Positions 11,533 through 23,500 of a DNA stretch of 64,000 bases are shown here, one piece after another. This DNA is from Pycnopodia helianthoides (taxonomy: Eukaryota; Echinodermata; Asteroidea; Forcipulatida; Asteriidae), in assembly GCA_032158295.1 (NCBI GenBank), contig CM063255.1, positions 4,493,501 to 4,557,500 on the forward strand. The letters run 5' to 3'. Position 1 is the stretch's first letter. Each line of letters opens with the position of its first letter. A program made the position numbers and the translations under genes. The notes under the pieces were generated by a model. That model did not search any database, had not been told where the DNA came from, and worked only from the letters and a program-made list of their open reading frames with translations.

Positions 11533-14500
11533 CTGTGAGTAAAATCACGAACAAAACGGACACTGTTAAAAAAACACCACGACCCAAATTCATAGAGCTG
11601 CTTTAAAAGCAGAAAGTAATGTTTACAGTTTTTCTGCTCAGCAAAACTAAGCAGGATATCAGTTACATTTTGTACATGTAAAATGGTCTTTTAGCTGGTA
11701 ACCTTATTCTGGTAAGCATCAAGTTGTTGTGCTTAGCAATTTCTTTATCTTTTAAGGTAGGGTCATAGATTGGTAAACAAAATTAATGCCCCGAAAAACA
11801 TACTTGGTGAGAAGCACATGCAGATGTTGATAGCATACACTATTTTGAGAAAGGATTCCCTTTGAAGTAACTAAAAATATATACAGGCCTAAATAAATAA
11901 TTAATTAATTAAATGATTAATTAAACAGTAACTAAAAGAATAATCTAACACAATTTAACATGAATGAAAATAAAGAACTATGAACAACAATCAGTTGTAC
12001 GGGTCAGAGGTCACAAAGGTAAAAATAACTACATGTACTTTTCCCAAAAAGATATGTACTGAGCCCCACACATAACAAAAGGCTCTGACACAATGGGGCT
12101 AATGCACACATATACAATAAATGCAAGTTTCTGATCAGTAGCATATAATATATGAGAAAATAGAATTAGCTGTTGCAAACTGCTTACCAACAGACCTAGG
12201 GTAAAAATGAAACAAGTAGTTAAATTTGGTCTGATGTTACCGAAAGATATGCAGCCCCACACATAACAAAAGGCACTGACAGGTGTTAGGTAATGCACAC
12301 ATACACAATCAATTCAAGTTTCTGATCATTAGCATATAATATATGAGTAATTACATGTAGAATTAGCTGTTGCAAACTGCTTAACAACAGACCTAGGATA
12401 AAAATGTCACATGTTACAAAACGATATGCATCCCCACACATAACAAAAGGCGCTGACATATTGGGGTTACATGTAATGCACACATATACAATAAATGCAA
12501 GTTTCTGATCATTTGCAGATGAGAAAATAGAATTAGCTGTTGCAATCTGCTTACCAACAGACCTACAGTAAAACGGGAACAAGCAGTTACACTTGGCCTG
12601 ATGTTACCCAAAGATATGCAGCCCCAAAAATAACAAGTGGCGCTGACATATTGGGGTTAGGTAATGCACACATACACAATCAATTCAAGTTTCTGATCAT
12701 TAGCTCATAATACATGAAAAATTAGAATTAGCTGTTGCAAACTGCTTACCAACAGACCTAGGGTAAAAATGAAACAAGTAGTTAAATTTGGTCTGATGTT
12801 ACCCAAAGATATGCAGCCCCACACATAACAAAAGGCGCTGACATATTGGGGTTACATACAAGCAATGCACAGATACACAATAAATGCAAGTTGTTGATCG
12901 TTTGCAGATGAGAAAACAGAATTAGCTGTTGTAAACTGCTTACCAACAGACCAACGGTAAAACGGAAACAAGTACAATGTAGTTCAATTGGCCCAATGTT
13001 TTTTACTAAAAGATATGCAGCCCCACACATAACAAAAGGCGCTGACATATTGGGGTTACATGTAATGCACACATATACAATAAATGCAAGTTTCTGATCA
13101 TTTGCAGATGAGAAAATAGAATTAGCTGTTGCAAACTGCTTACTACCAACAGACCTACAGTAAAAACGGAAACAAGTTGTTCAATTTGGCCTGATGTTTT
13201 GACCCTAGCCAGTCTTTCTTGAAGGCTAAATGATAAACACAACACACATAGACAGATATACTGGTGTAACAGAATCAGTCATGCGGAAAGAAATGAAAAC
13301 AGAGAGAGAGGCAGAAAGCACAGAGAAAAAGCAAGGGATGAACATCGAAGAGGGAAGAGGCTGGTTTAACCTTCGGGGTTGGAAACAAAAAAAGACAAAA
13401 TCAAATGTGGTAATTAGATGGAGAAAGAGTCATTAATTTGCATGCATCAAGCTGTTATTGGAGCCCAGACTACCAGGGCCCAATTTCATAGAGATGCTTT
13501 AAAGCAAAAAAATATTGCTTAAAAATTGTCTGCTAAGCAGAAATGAGCAGGATACCAGTCACAAATTGTACATGGGACATGGTAGCTTGGCTGGTAACCT
13601 TACTCTGGTAAGCATAGTTTTTTGTGCTTAGCTACGTTTTGAGCTTAAGCTGTTAAGCAGCTCTATGAAATTGGGCCATGCAGAACGCTTGTTTTGTGGG
13701 ACCTTCGAGGTCTTGTACCCTACCTCATCACAGATGTGGAATGAGAAAAGTAACATGAGAAATCCTGTTGAGGGCCAGCTTTCCTCCTCGCCAATCCAGT
13801 TGTTTTTGGCGTAGTACATCAGCGTGGGGTTCAAGAGTAACACCTTAAGGTTGGGAAGAAGAAAAAAAACAGTCAGCAATTGGTAGAACTTTAAAAAATA
13901 GTATATGCAGTTCAAACCATTTAGCAGATATTGGCTAAAGGCAGGGTACACTTTTGGTAGGTGTCACAGACCAGTTCCTCACTTAGTGTACCCTGTATGC
14001 AAAAAAAATAACACACTTCTGTGAAAATCTTGGCTCAATTGTCAATGAAGGTGAAAGGAAATAATGAAAGAAAAACCACTTGTTGCATAGAATTGCGTGC
14101 TTTCAGAAGCCTTTCTCAGATTCAAAATTTTGAGGTGAAAGTTCCCCCTTCTCAGAAGTTTTTTCTCACAACGTTTTATACTATCAACAGCTCTCCAGTG
14201 CTCCCATATAGCTCCATAGTGTTCCATACCAAGTCAGTTTTTACAGTCATTAAAGGTATTGTACACTTTTGGTAACAGCTCAAAATCAGTGTCCACATTT
14301 TGTGTGATTAAACATATATGCATGAACAAACAAACCTGTGAAAGTTTGAGCTCAATTGGTCATCGAGGTCATGAGAAAATAGTGAAAAGAGATCTTATGT
14401 GTTTTCTGTTTTTTCAAATTATCACGTGCGATAATTATTGTTTTACTCGTTTCTCAGAAACGATAGCATTTTAGGCAGAAATATTTTAAGGAACCCTTTC

Positions 14501-17500
14501 TACCATTACTTACTTTAAATCATGTAAGTTATGTGTGAATCTGTGAACATGGTGTTTTTCGATCTTACCAATAGTGTACAGGGCCTTTAAAGGAACATTA
14601 CAGAATTGGTAAGAAAAAAACTTGTAAAATATATTTTCGATCACAGATTTACACAAAACTCACAAGGTCTAATGAAGATGATAGTAGAAAACATCCCTAG
14701 AAATATTTCTGTCTGAAATGCCATATTTGATGAGAAATGAATAAACTAATTTTCCGATTGGAGTTTATCGCTCAGTGAGCGTTTTATTCATTTGTTGAAT
14801 CTATATGATTTCATGCAAATGTCTAATCCGTTTTTTTCACTATTTTCTCGTGACCCAGATGGCCGATCGATCTCAAACTTCTACAGGTTTGTCAGTTTAT
14901 GTAGATGGTGGATTACATAAAGTGCTTACACTGCCAGCAACTGTTTTGTTAGCAAAAACCAATTCTGTGATGTTCCTTTAACTTGTAGAGTAACTACCAA
15001 AAGTATACCCTGCTTTTAACGAAGGTAGCAGATGTTTTTTTTATTAAACCTTTTAGAGACCATAGCGGCTGCAAGTGGCTTGTTCTGAACTGCACATAGC
15101 GGCCGCAAACGGCCGCAAGAGTTGACCAACTTCCTCTCAAACAAGAGGGTGAAAGATATTGGGTATCAGATCGAATTTACCACGTATTTTGTTTTTTTAA
15201 TCATTTTCCTGACATTATTTTTCCCCGAAAATTACGGGGCACAAAAAAACTCAACGAGATTAGCAATGCCTGGGTGTATTATACAGTAAGTGAACGATCT
15301 CTTAAGGGTTTTAAAAGCACAGTAAACGTTTGGCAATTGGAGCCTACTGATTGTGTTAATCCTATATAAATTTAGGTACATACAATAAAACTAACCTGGG
15401 AAAATTTCACTTCAAAAGGTGGTCGCGTTTTAGAGACATCACCGAAAAACCGGAGCGAATATTTCCACGCAGGAAGAATATTCCCCATAGGAATACACAG
15501 TCTGAGAAGCGTTCTCAGATTCAAATTTGGGGGGAATAAAAAGTGATATGTTTTCCATAACCGTAGTACTTCGAAGTTAAAAGTTTCTCAAAATTAATTA
15601 CACTACCCAAGGCTGCTGTACTTCTTACCAAGTAAGTTTTCATTGCCATTAATTTTCAGAGTCATTACCAAACGTGTACTGTGCCTTTAAAGGCTCTGTA
15701 CACTATTGGTAAGATCAAAAAACACAATGTTCACAGATTCACACATAACTTACATGATTTAAAGTAAGTAATGGTTGAAAGGGTTCCTTAAAATATTTCT
15801 GCCTAAAATGCTATCGTTTCTGAGAAACGAGTAAAACAATAGTAATTATCACGCGCGATAATTTGAAAAAAACAAAAAACACATAAGATCTCTTTTCACT
15901 ATTTTCTTGTGACCTCGATGACCAATTGAGCTCAAACTTTCACAGGTTTGTTTATTCATGCATATGTTTAATCACACAAAATGTGCACACTGATTTTGAG
16001 CTGTTACCAAAAGTGTACAATACCTTTAAAGCAATTATGAAAATTGTTGGATCCCTCACCTTTGACTTATCAACATCAATGAAGCGATATACTGGAGAAT
16101 AAGTCCTGATGACATAAACAAAATAATAATGAGAAGGCTTTTCAAGAAATGTATTGTACCTCATTCACGGCTGGAACATACTTTGAACATAATCATCAGG
16201 GCTAGAATTTGGAGGGAAAACCCATAAGACTGCAGCAGGGCTTGTAGCTCAAAATATTTACTGCACCAGGTGTCGATTTCACAAAACTCTTCCTAACTTA
16301 GGACTAGTCCTGTCTCTTACCGTCTTAGCATTGCCTAGGACTAGTCCTAAGTTAGGAAGAGTTTTGTGAAATCGACACCTGAATTGTGAGTACAAGACCA
16401 GAATTGAAGTGAGAAGAAAAATGCCTACAAGGGTTAATAGATGAACTGTTTGAATTTTAAAAAGCACTAAGAGAAGATTTATCTCATTAGTATACTATGG
16501 GTAAGTAGTCTTCGATAATCAACAGAATTGTATTTATCAGACTGAAAGTCAACATTTGAACATAAACACAAGACCACCGGACTTGTCGGGACATGAGTTT
16601 ACTGGCCCGATGCTAAAATCACTGGCCTCGGGCCAGCAGTCCAGTGTAAAATTCGAGCCCTAATCATTGTGTAGGTTTTAACCCTCGGTAGGCTATTTAA
16701 CCCTCTAGTCCCCTGCACCGCTCGAGTTTGCTGGAAAAAAATGTTTAGTTATCAAGACTCTTGCAGAAAATTGCCAGAATCGTGGCTTAAATTTTAAAAG
16801 ATAGCCCAAGGCTTATTATATGAAAACAGTGTTTCGACCTTTTCGTTAATATTGCCATTTAATAATTACAGCTTTTTTTCAATTCGGCAAGTGATAAGTC
16901 CCTGTGAACAAATAGTGCCTCTCGTTAACGGTTACCGGTAAATTTTATGGCGGTTATTTTTAGTGCAATACACAATATACATTTGTGAAGGCTTTTACCT
17001 GGCATAAAATGCTCATCCTGACTAATTGCTAAGGCATTGTCAATTTTTACAGTACTATCATGATGAAAAAAAATTAAATTTGTGGTTACAAACGAGCGTG
17101 GTGTAGATGAGAGCTGCAATTATGTCATCATCATTAGCGTTAACATGTAGCAAGGCAACTGTGAAAGGGTGGAATTAGAAATGATTGCTATTGACTTGAC
17201 CTAGTTCATTTTGCTGTTACTTTTATTTCTCCAAATAAACACAAGCTGGTGAGCGATTTCCCCTACCGCGTGTAACAGTGTACCGCTTTGGGCGGCTGGG
17301 TGGTCCAGCGGCTAAAGGGTTAATAACAATTTTGCTGAATTTTCTGAGGGCAAAAAATTTGGATATTGGATCAAAGTAGGACAAATATTATGCCTGCTAA
17401 AACTATACAAAGGCCATGGCCTTGTTGCCATGGGTGCCCAGTTGCTTTTCATTAGATTCGTTTGTAAATTGGAAAAAGGAAAAGAAACGACTACAATTCT

Positions 17501-20500
17501 TTTTCTTGGATTATAATAGTGGCTTCTTATATAGCGCTCACATCCGTCACTCAGTGACGCTCAAGGCGCTTCAACAGTCAGTATTTTCCTGCAAGGTATA
17601 TATGTGGAGCTACTTTTTGAAGTTTGAGACCTATTGCTTTACATAGCACAATGTAATGGTTTACAAGGTGCTGTGGCGCAATATGCTGCCAATCAAACCA
17701 GGAACACCGGGGCGAACCCCTTCTCTTTTCGATAAGTGCACTGGGTTCTTTTACGTGCATTACACAACACACGGGACCAACGGCTTTACGTCCCATCCGA
17801 AGGACGAAGCAATAATGGTTAAGTGTCTTGCTTAAGGACACAAGTGTCACGACTGGGACTCGAACCCACACTCTGCTGAAGGTTTATGAGGTTTGTTCTT
17901 TTCAAATCCAAATAAATGTACAAAACCTCGTCATCATCCGTGTTTCATCAACAATCCCAATCAACTTATCTAATGGTCAGGCCTGAAATTTCATCTTGGA
18001 GAGGGCAAGGCCATTTCCATTTTGTAAAGGGCACTTCCATTGTAAAATCTTAAAGTATATGGGAAAGTTTTGAAGGGGCACCAAGGCCAAGACTAGGGCA
18101 ACGGCAGTCGTGGCCTCCGTGTTATTCCAGGCCTAGATGGTATACGTTTTCCTTACCAGGTAATTTTTCCGTCAGTAAGAGCACTGATCAACCACTTAAT
18201 GTCATCGATCCCAAAGGGCACCATGACAAAGTGGGCTCCTTTCTGTACGTTAGTGAAACTGACCGGATACGCCAAACGATGAGTTTCTTTGGACCCGACG
18301 TCTTCTTCGTAACCTTCAGTAGGTGCATAGTTCACCCTAAAAAGAGATAGATGAAAGACCATAAACTGCATTAATACAAGACCCATGTTTGCCCAAATGG
18401 GCTCCTTTCTGTACGTTAGTGAAACTGACTGGGTACGCCAAACGATGTGTTTCTTTGGACCCGACGTCTTATTCGTAACCTTTAGTAGGAGATGAAAGAC
18501 CATAAACTGCATTAATATAATAATAATAATAACTGTATTTATAAAACGCCTTTTGCCAAAGGATACAAGGCGCTGATATTTTTACCTGCCATGTATGTGG
18601 AGCTACGTTTTTGAAGTATGAGACCTACGCATTTATAGCACCATGTAATGGTATACACGTTGCTGTGGCGCAATATGCTGCCGATCAAACCAGGAACACC
18701 GGGGCGAACCCCTTCTCTTTACGATAATTGTACTGGGTTCTTTTACACGCATTACACAACACACGGGACCTACGGCTTTACGTCCCATCCGAAGGACACA
18801 GCAATAATGGTTTTAGTGTCTTGCTGAAGGAACTAGTGTCACGACTGGGACTCGAACCCACACTCTGCTGATCAGAAACACCAGAGCTTGAGTCCGGTGT
18901 TCTTATCGGCTCGGCCACGACACGCGGATATAGTATAAGACCCATGTTTGCCCACAGGCGACCTCAATCCTGTACTCTATCGTCACTCAACACCAAGATG
19001 CTTCAGGGACAAGAGTCTGAAACTGGTATTCAGGAGGTACATTAAAATGATAGCATTTTCACCTTTTGGTAACCTCACTGCAAAAAAACTGGATAGTAAT
19101 ATTTTACATGCCCGCCCTCAACAAAAATGCTATTTTTTTTCAATATACCTTTTTCTCTCGGACGGGAATCGATTGCTTTGAACTTGACTTTGATTAAAAC
19201 CTTGCACCGAGTTAGGAGTTACGTAACCACAGAGCTGTGGCACATATCAAGATAAACATAACCATTACAAAATGGTAGATCCCAACCCCGTGATACTCCA
19301 TGATATCCTACAGTGTATCATTACACAAGTTCTAGAAGGGGTGCCAATCAACAGGGGTCCTCAATTTGGTCAGGAGGGATGTTGGAAAAAAAATTCCCAT
19401 TTCACATGCACGAAATCCTATCTCTGTGTGAGTGAGTCACTGCTTGGTGTTAAGGCATGTTGTGTCTGATCCTCGCTCTATGGTTCAATGGGCTTTTGTG
19501 AATGAAGGTCTTGTGATCTTGTGCCGACAGTGGACTGGTTTAGCAAACATAAATCATTGAGATAAGGCAGAACAGGCCCTCTTAACCTATAACTGGCCTG
19601 CCACATGTCTGTGACAGGAAACTGTGAGCGCGTTGGGACCAAACAGCTGTATCGTTGCGAGGTTAAACCGTCACCAGGGAAAAAAACACAAGTCAAAGCG
19701 CCCTCTAGGTTTTTTCCATTTTTTTTTTAGTACACTGCATACAGCTAGTATCATTTGAACCACTGCAATGCTATGCTTGTGTTTGTCCCACACACAGTTT
19801 AGTACTACACAGGCAACCTCACTCCTCCCCTCAACCTCAACACCTACATGCTTTCAGGGACGAGAATCTGAATCTGGGATCCAGATCTTAGGAGGGACAT
19901 TGAAATGACGGCATTTCCACCTTTTAAACCCCTGCCGTCGATTTCACCAAACTCTTCCTAACTTAGGATTAATCTTAGGACTTAGGCCGAGTTAAGTTCT
20001 GTATCCATAAACATTAGGACACATTGAACTCATCCTAAGTTAGGACAAGTTATTCAGCCTAACTCGAGATAGGATTAATCCTAGCGCTTCGTGAAATCGG
20101 CTGCTGGAGTTATAGATTCCAAGGAGCTTTTGGGAATTGAATCCTCAGCATTAGAGAAGCACATCAAAGAGATCTTATTTTCTTTGGAGCAAAGTACAGG
20201 ATTGTTTTGCTTGTTTACCAGCTGTTCATATTATCCAGCCCATATATTGACTCGATTTAGCCGTAATTTCCCTCCCACAGCTGGGCCCAATAGACACAAT
20301 CGGCGACCGGAGTCACATGATTCATGATATACAATGTAAACAAACCAAGCAAGGCCAGTGGGCATAGAAAAGCATGACTGCTTCCAAAATGCTGAGCTGC
20401 TGAATGGTGGGTATACAATGTAAACAATCACCAGCTTGGTTTGTTTATATTGTACACCCATTTTGAGTCGTGGCACTATGCATTTTATGAACACAAAATA

Positions 20501-23500
20501 GCATGAAAGAAATGAACATTTAAAGGTATTATACAGGATTGGTAGAGCTGGCAAAACAGTCGCAAACAAAGTTCATGTTTTGAATGTTTAAAGGTATTGT
20601 ACACTTTTGGTAACAGCTCAAAATCAGTGTCCACATTTTGTGTGATTAAACATATGCATGAACAAACAAACCTGTGAAAGTTTGAGCTCAATTGGTCATC
20701 GAGGTCACGAGAAAATAGTGAAAAGAGATCTTATGTGTTTTCTGTTTTTTCAAATTATCGCGCGCGATAATTACTATTGTTTTACTCGTTTCTCAGAAAC
20801 GATAGCATTTTAGGCAGAAATATTTTAAGGAACCCTTTCTACCATTACTTACTATAAATCATGTAAGTTATGTGTGAATCTGTGAACATTGTGTTTTTCG
20901 ATCTTACCAATAGTGTACAGGGCCTTTAACCATATACATGAAATAACAAACCTGTGAAAATTTGAGCTCAATTGGTCGAGGTCATGAGAAAATAGTGAAA
21001 AGAGACCTTATGTGTTTTCTGTTTTTCAAACATCAAGTTTATTATCGTGCCTGATAAAAACTATTGTTTTATTCATTTCTAGAAACGAAAGCATTGTAAA
21101 TATTATAAGGAACCCTTTCTACCATTACTTACTTTAAATCATATAAGTTATGTGTGAATCTGTGAACAATTGTGTTTTTCGAATTTTACCAATAGCGTAC
21201 AGGGCCTTCAAGGTGAGGGAAACAGTCTAAAAAAAGTGTGCTGTAATTTTGCGCTATATAAAAACTGTTTATTACTATTACTATTATTATTATTATTATT
21301 TGTTTAGACTGAGCTGGACTTTATAAACCTTGGCTGAAGTTGTTTTTATTCATTGCCTCTGATGAAGTAGTTGTTGCTACGAAAGCTTATAAATGCTGAT
21401 ACTAAATTTATTACAAGTTAAAATGCTGCATTTTATGTTCCTCTATACTGTGACAGCGTGAACTATACCGATTGCAAAATGAGGATATGTTATGTGTGAA
21501 GGTACAGTAAGAACCTTCAGAAGCCACGGCTTGCAGTGGATTATATGAAAAGCAGAAAATGATTTATGAAGGGCTGCTGTCAGCAGGGCCATGAAATTGG
21601 ACTTGGTCCATAATTGCATACACACAAGAATGTTCAGTCGTGTACGTACCTTGCACCTTGTTAGGGTTCATCCCATGTGCGCAAGCTAGCGTATCGAATC
21701 GATACAAGGGAATTATAATATAAAAATAATAATAAAGAGCATTTATACCGCGCTATACAAAGAACAGAGCGCCTTACAAGTGGGGGGAGGGACAGTGGCA
21801 TGTAAAATAAACCTAAATAAGACAAAAGATCACTAGAAAACAAAACCAAGACAGATCAAAAAGTAATGGGGAAAAGGCGAGTCTTAAGACGACGCTTGAA
21901 GACAGACACAGCCTCTGACTCTCTCAGATGAATTGGTAAGTCATTCCACAGACGGGGAGCAGCAACGATGAAGGAAATATCCCCGGCTTTCTTTTTGGAC
22001 CTAGGGATAGAAAGCCGAGTCTGATCAGAGGATGAGCGGAGTCTGTGTCTGAGTGCATCTGGAGCATCAGCATTTTGTAATTAAGATGAGATCAACCATA
22101 TATTGTGGTGCTTGAGAATGTAGATGTTGGGCGCGATCGGTCAATCTGCGCGATCAACCGATCGCGCTGCGCTATCGACCGATCGCGCTGCGCTATTGAA
22201 AGATCTATTGGTCGCGCAGCAATCGTCGATCCGAAACGTCGACGCAACAATCGGTCGATCGCGCAACAATCGGTCGATCGCATAACAAACATGCGCGATC
22301 GACCGATTGTGCAGGATTGGTTTGGTGCGATCGGCCGATTGTGCAGGAATGGTTTTGCGCGATCGGCCGATTGGGTTAGGGTGGTTAGGGTTAGGGTAGA
22401 TTTAGGGTTAGGGTTAGGGTTAGGGTTCCTTCCTCCTTGGTTAGTTAGTGTTAGGGTAAGGGTAAGGGTTAGGGTTAGGGTTTGGGTTAGGGTTTAGGGT
22501 TAGGGCACGATCGAATAAATTCCTGCACGATCGGCCGATCGCGCAAAAAATACTTGCAGCGCGATCGGTCGATCGCGCAGATTGACCGATCGCGCCCAAC
22601 ATAGACATTTATAAACCAATTGCGTGCTGATACACACAAAATTCGGCCGATACGCAAGACAAAACAAAAAATATATTACACTTGTTTTTCGGATCAAATT
22701 TACAAAAAAACATTAGGATAAAAAAAGTTTAGAACGCTTCATCTATCCTCCACAAGAAAAATGGGGTTAGAGTAGCCTGTAAAAATGGACCCCTAGAATA
22801 AGCTAGATAGTTAAATGCTCGGGGAACTCAATTAAGAAAAACTCAACTGAATCTAAGGATCGAGTAGGGTCAAGATGCGAGGAAATGCAAGAAGTCGGAC
22901 AGTGACTCAAAATGTAGGTTTCCTCTATATAAACAAAATAAAAAAATTCTAACTTTATTAATTAAAAAATCAGTGACCAAAAGCAAAAACCAGTGATTGA
23001 AATACAGTAATAAAAAAGTAATAGAACAATAAAAACATCTTTAGACCAATATACCTCAGTTTGGGTCACTGAAAAACATTACTAAGAGTTGACGTAAATG
23101 ATGACCTCCCCTTTCCCTAAAATCTCGGCTAAGTACTCACCTTATCACCCGGTGGTGAGAATCAATGAGTTTTCCATATTTTGAGTGTCTCAAGTTGCCC
23201 GAGTTACCAACGACTGCACATCGGATGCAGCATCCATCGTGTCGCTGGTTGAGCGGCTGCTGATCGGGGATGAGTTTGAAGACTTGGTTCAGGATGTCTA
23301 AGATGTTCTCACCCTGGTTACGAATCGACTGAGAAGCGAAACCCAAAGTGGTCAGAGTTTATTTTATTTTGTTTTATTTTGTCTGGTTGATGAGAATGAT
23401 CAGGGCCCAATTTCATGGCTCTGCTTACCGTAAGCAAAGAATCGGCGCTTGCGGAAGCAGGGAATTCTGCGCTTACGTCAAGCGTATTTCACGGGTTAGC

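Larger units (their letters stand above)
13934..15020. mobile_element. TTAA MITE family M3, carrying two stacked insertions
   Basis: The outer ends are AAAGGCAGGGTACACTTTTGG and CCAAAAGTATACCCTGCTTT. Inside is a family body (GTGCTTTCAGAAGC, CTCACAACGTTTTATACTATC) also seen as a full 395-bp copy at 54991-55385. Two other elements (14250-14590 and 14587-14981) are inserted end to end at a TTAA. Copy B carries the same outer element without these two. Confidence 0.7.

Noticed and set aside
12029..13245. Five similar minus-strand frames of 65-98 codons
   Set aside because: They recur with the 190-bp intronic repeat and shift with each unit.
18600..18925. tRNA gene suggested by GGTTCGAGTCC B-boxes here and at 4140, 17850, 24300, 38670, 40525 and 43670
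   Set aside because: These are heads of SINEs with shared bodies and tails; the cloverleaf does not close at the acceptor stem.
22105..22497. 130-codon plus-strand frame with RDRSIC and GLGLGLG repeats
   Set aside because: Produced by palindromic GATCGACC blocks and TTAGGG repeats.
22373..22508. Chromosome-fusion scar or telomere at (TTAGGG)n
   Set aside because: The tract lies inside a fold-back element in a gene intron with continuous flanks, so element-borne repeats explain it better.
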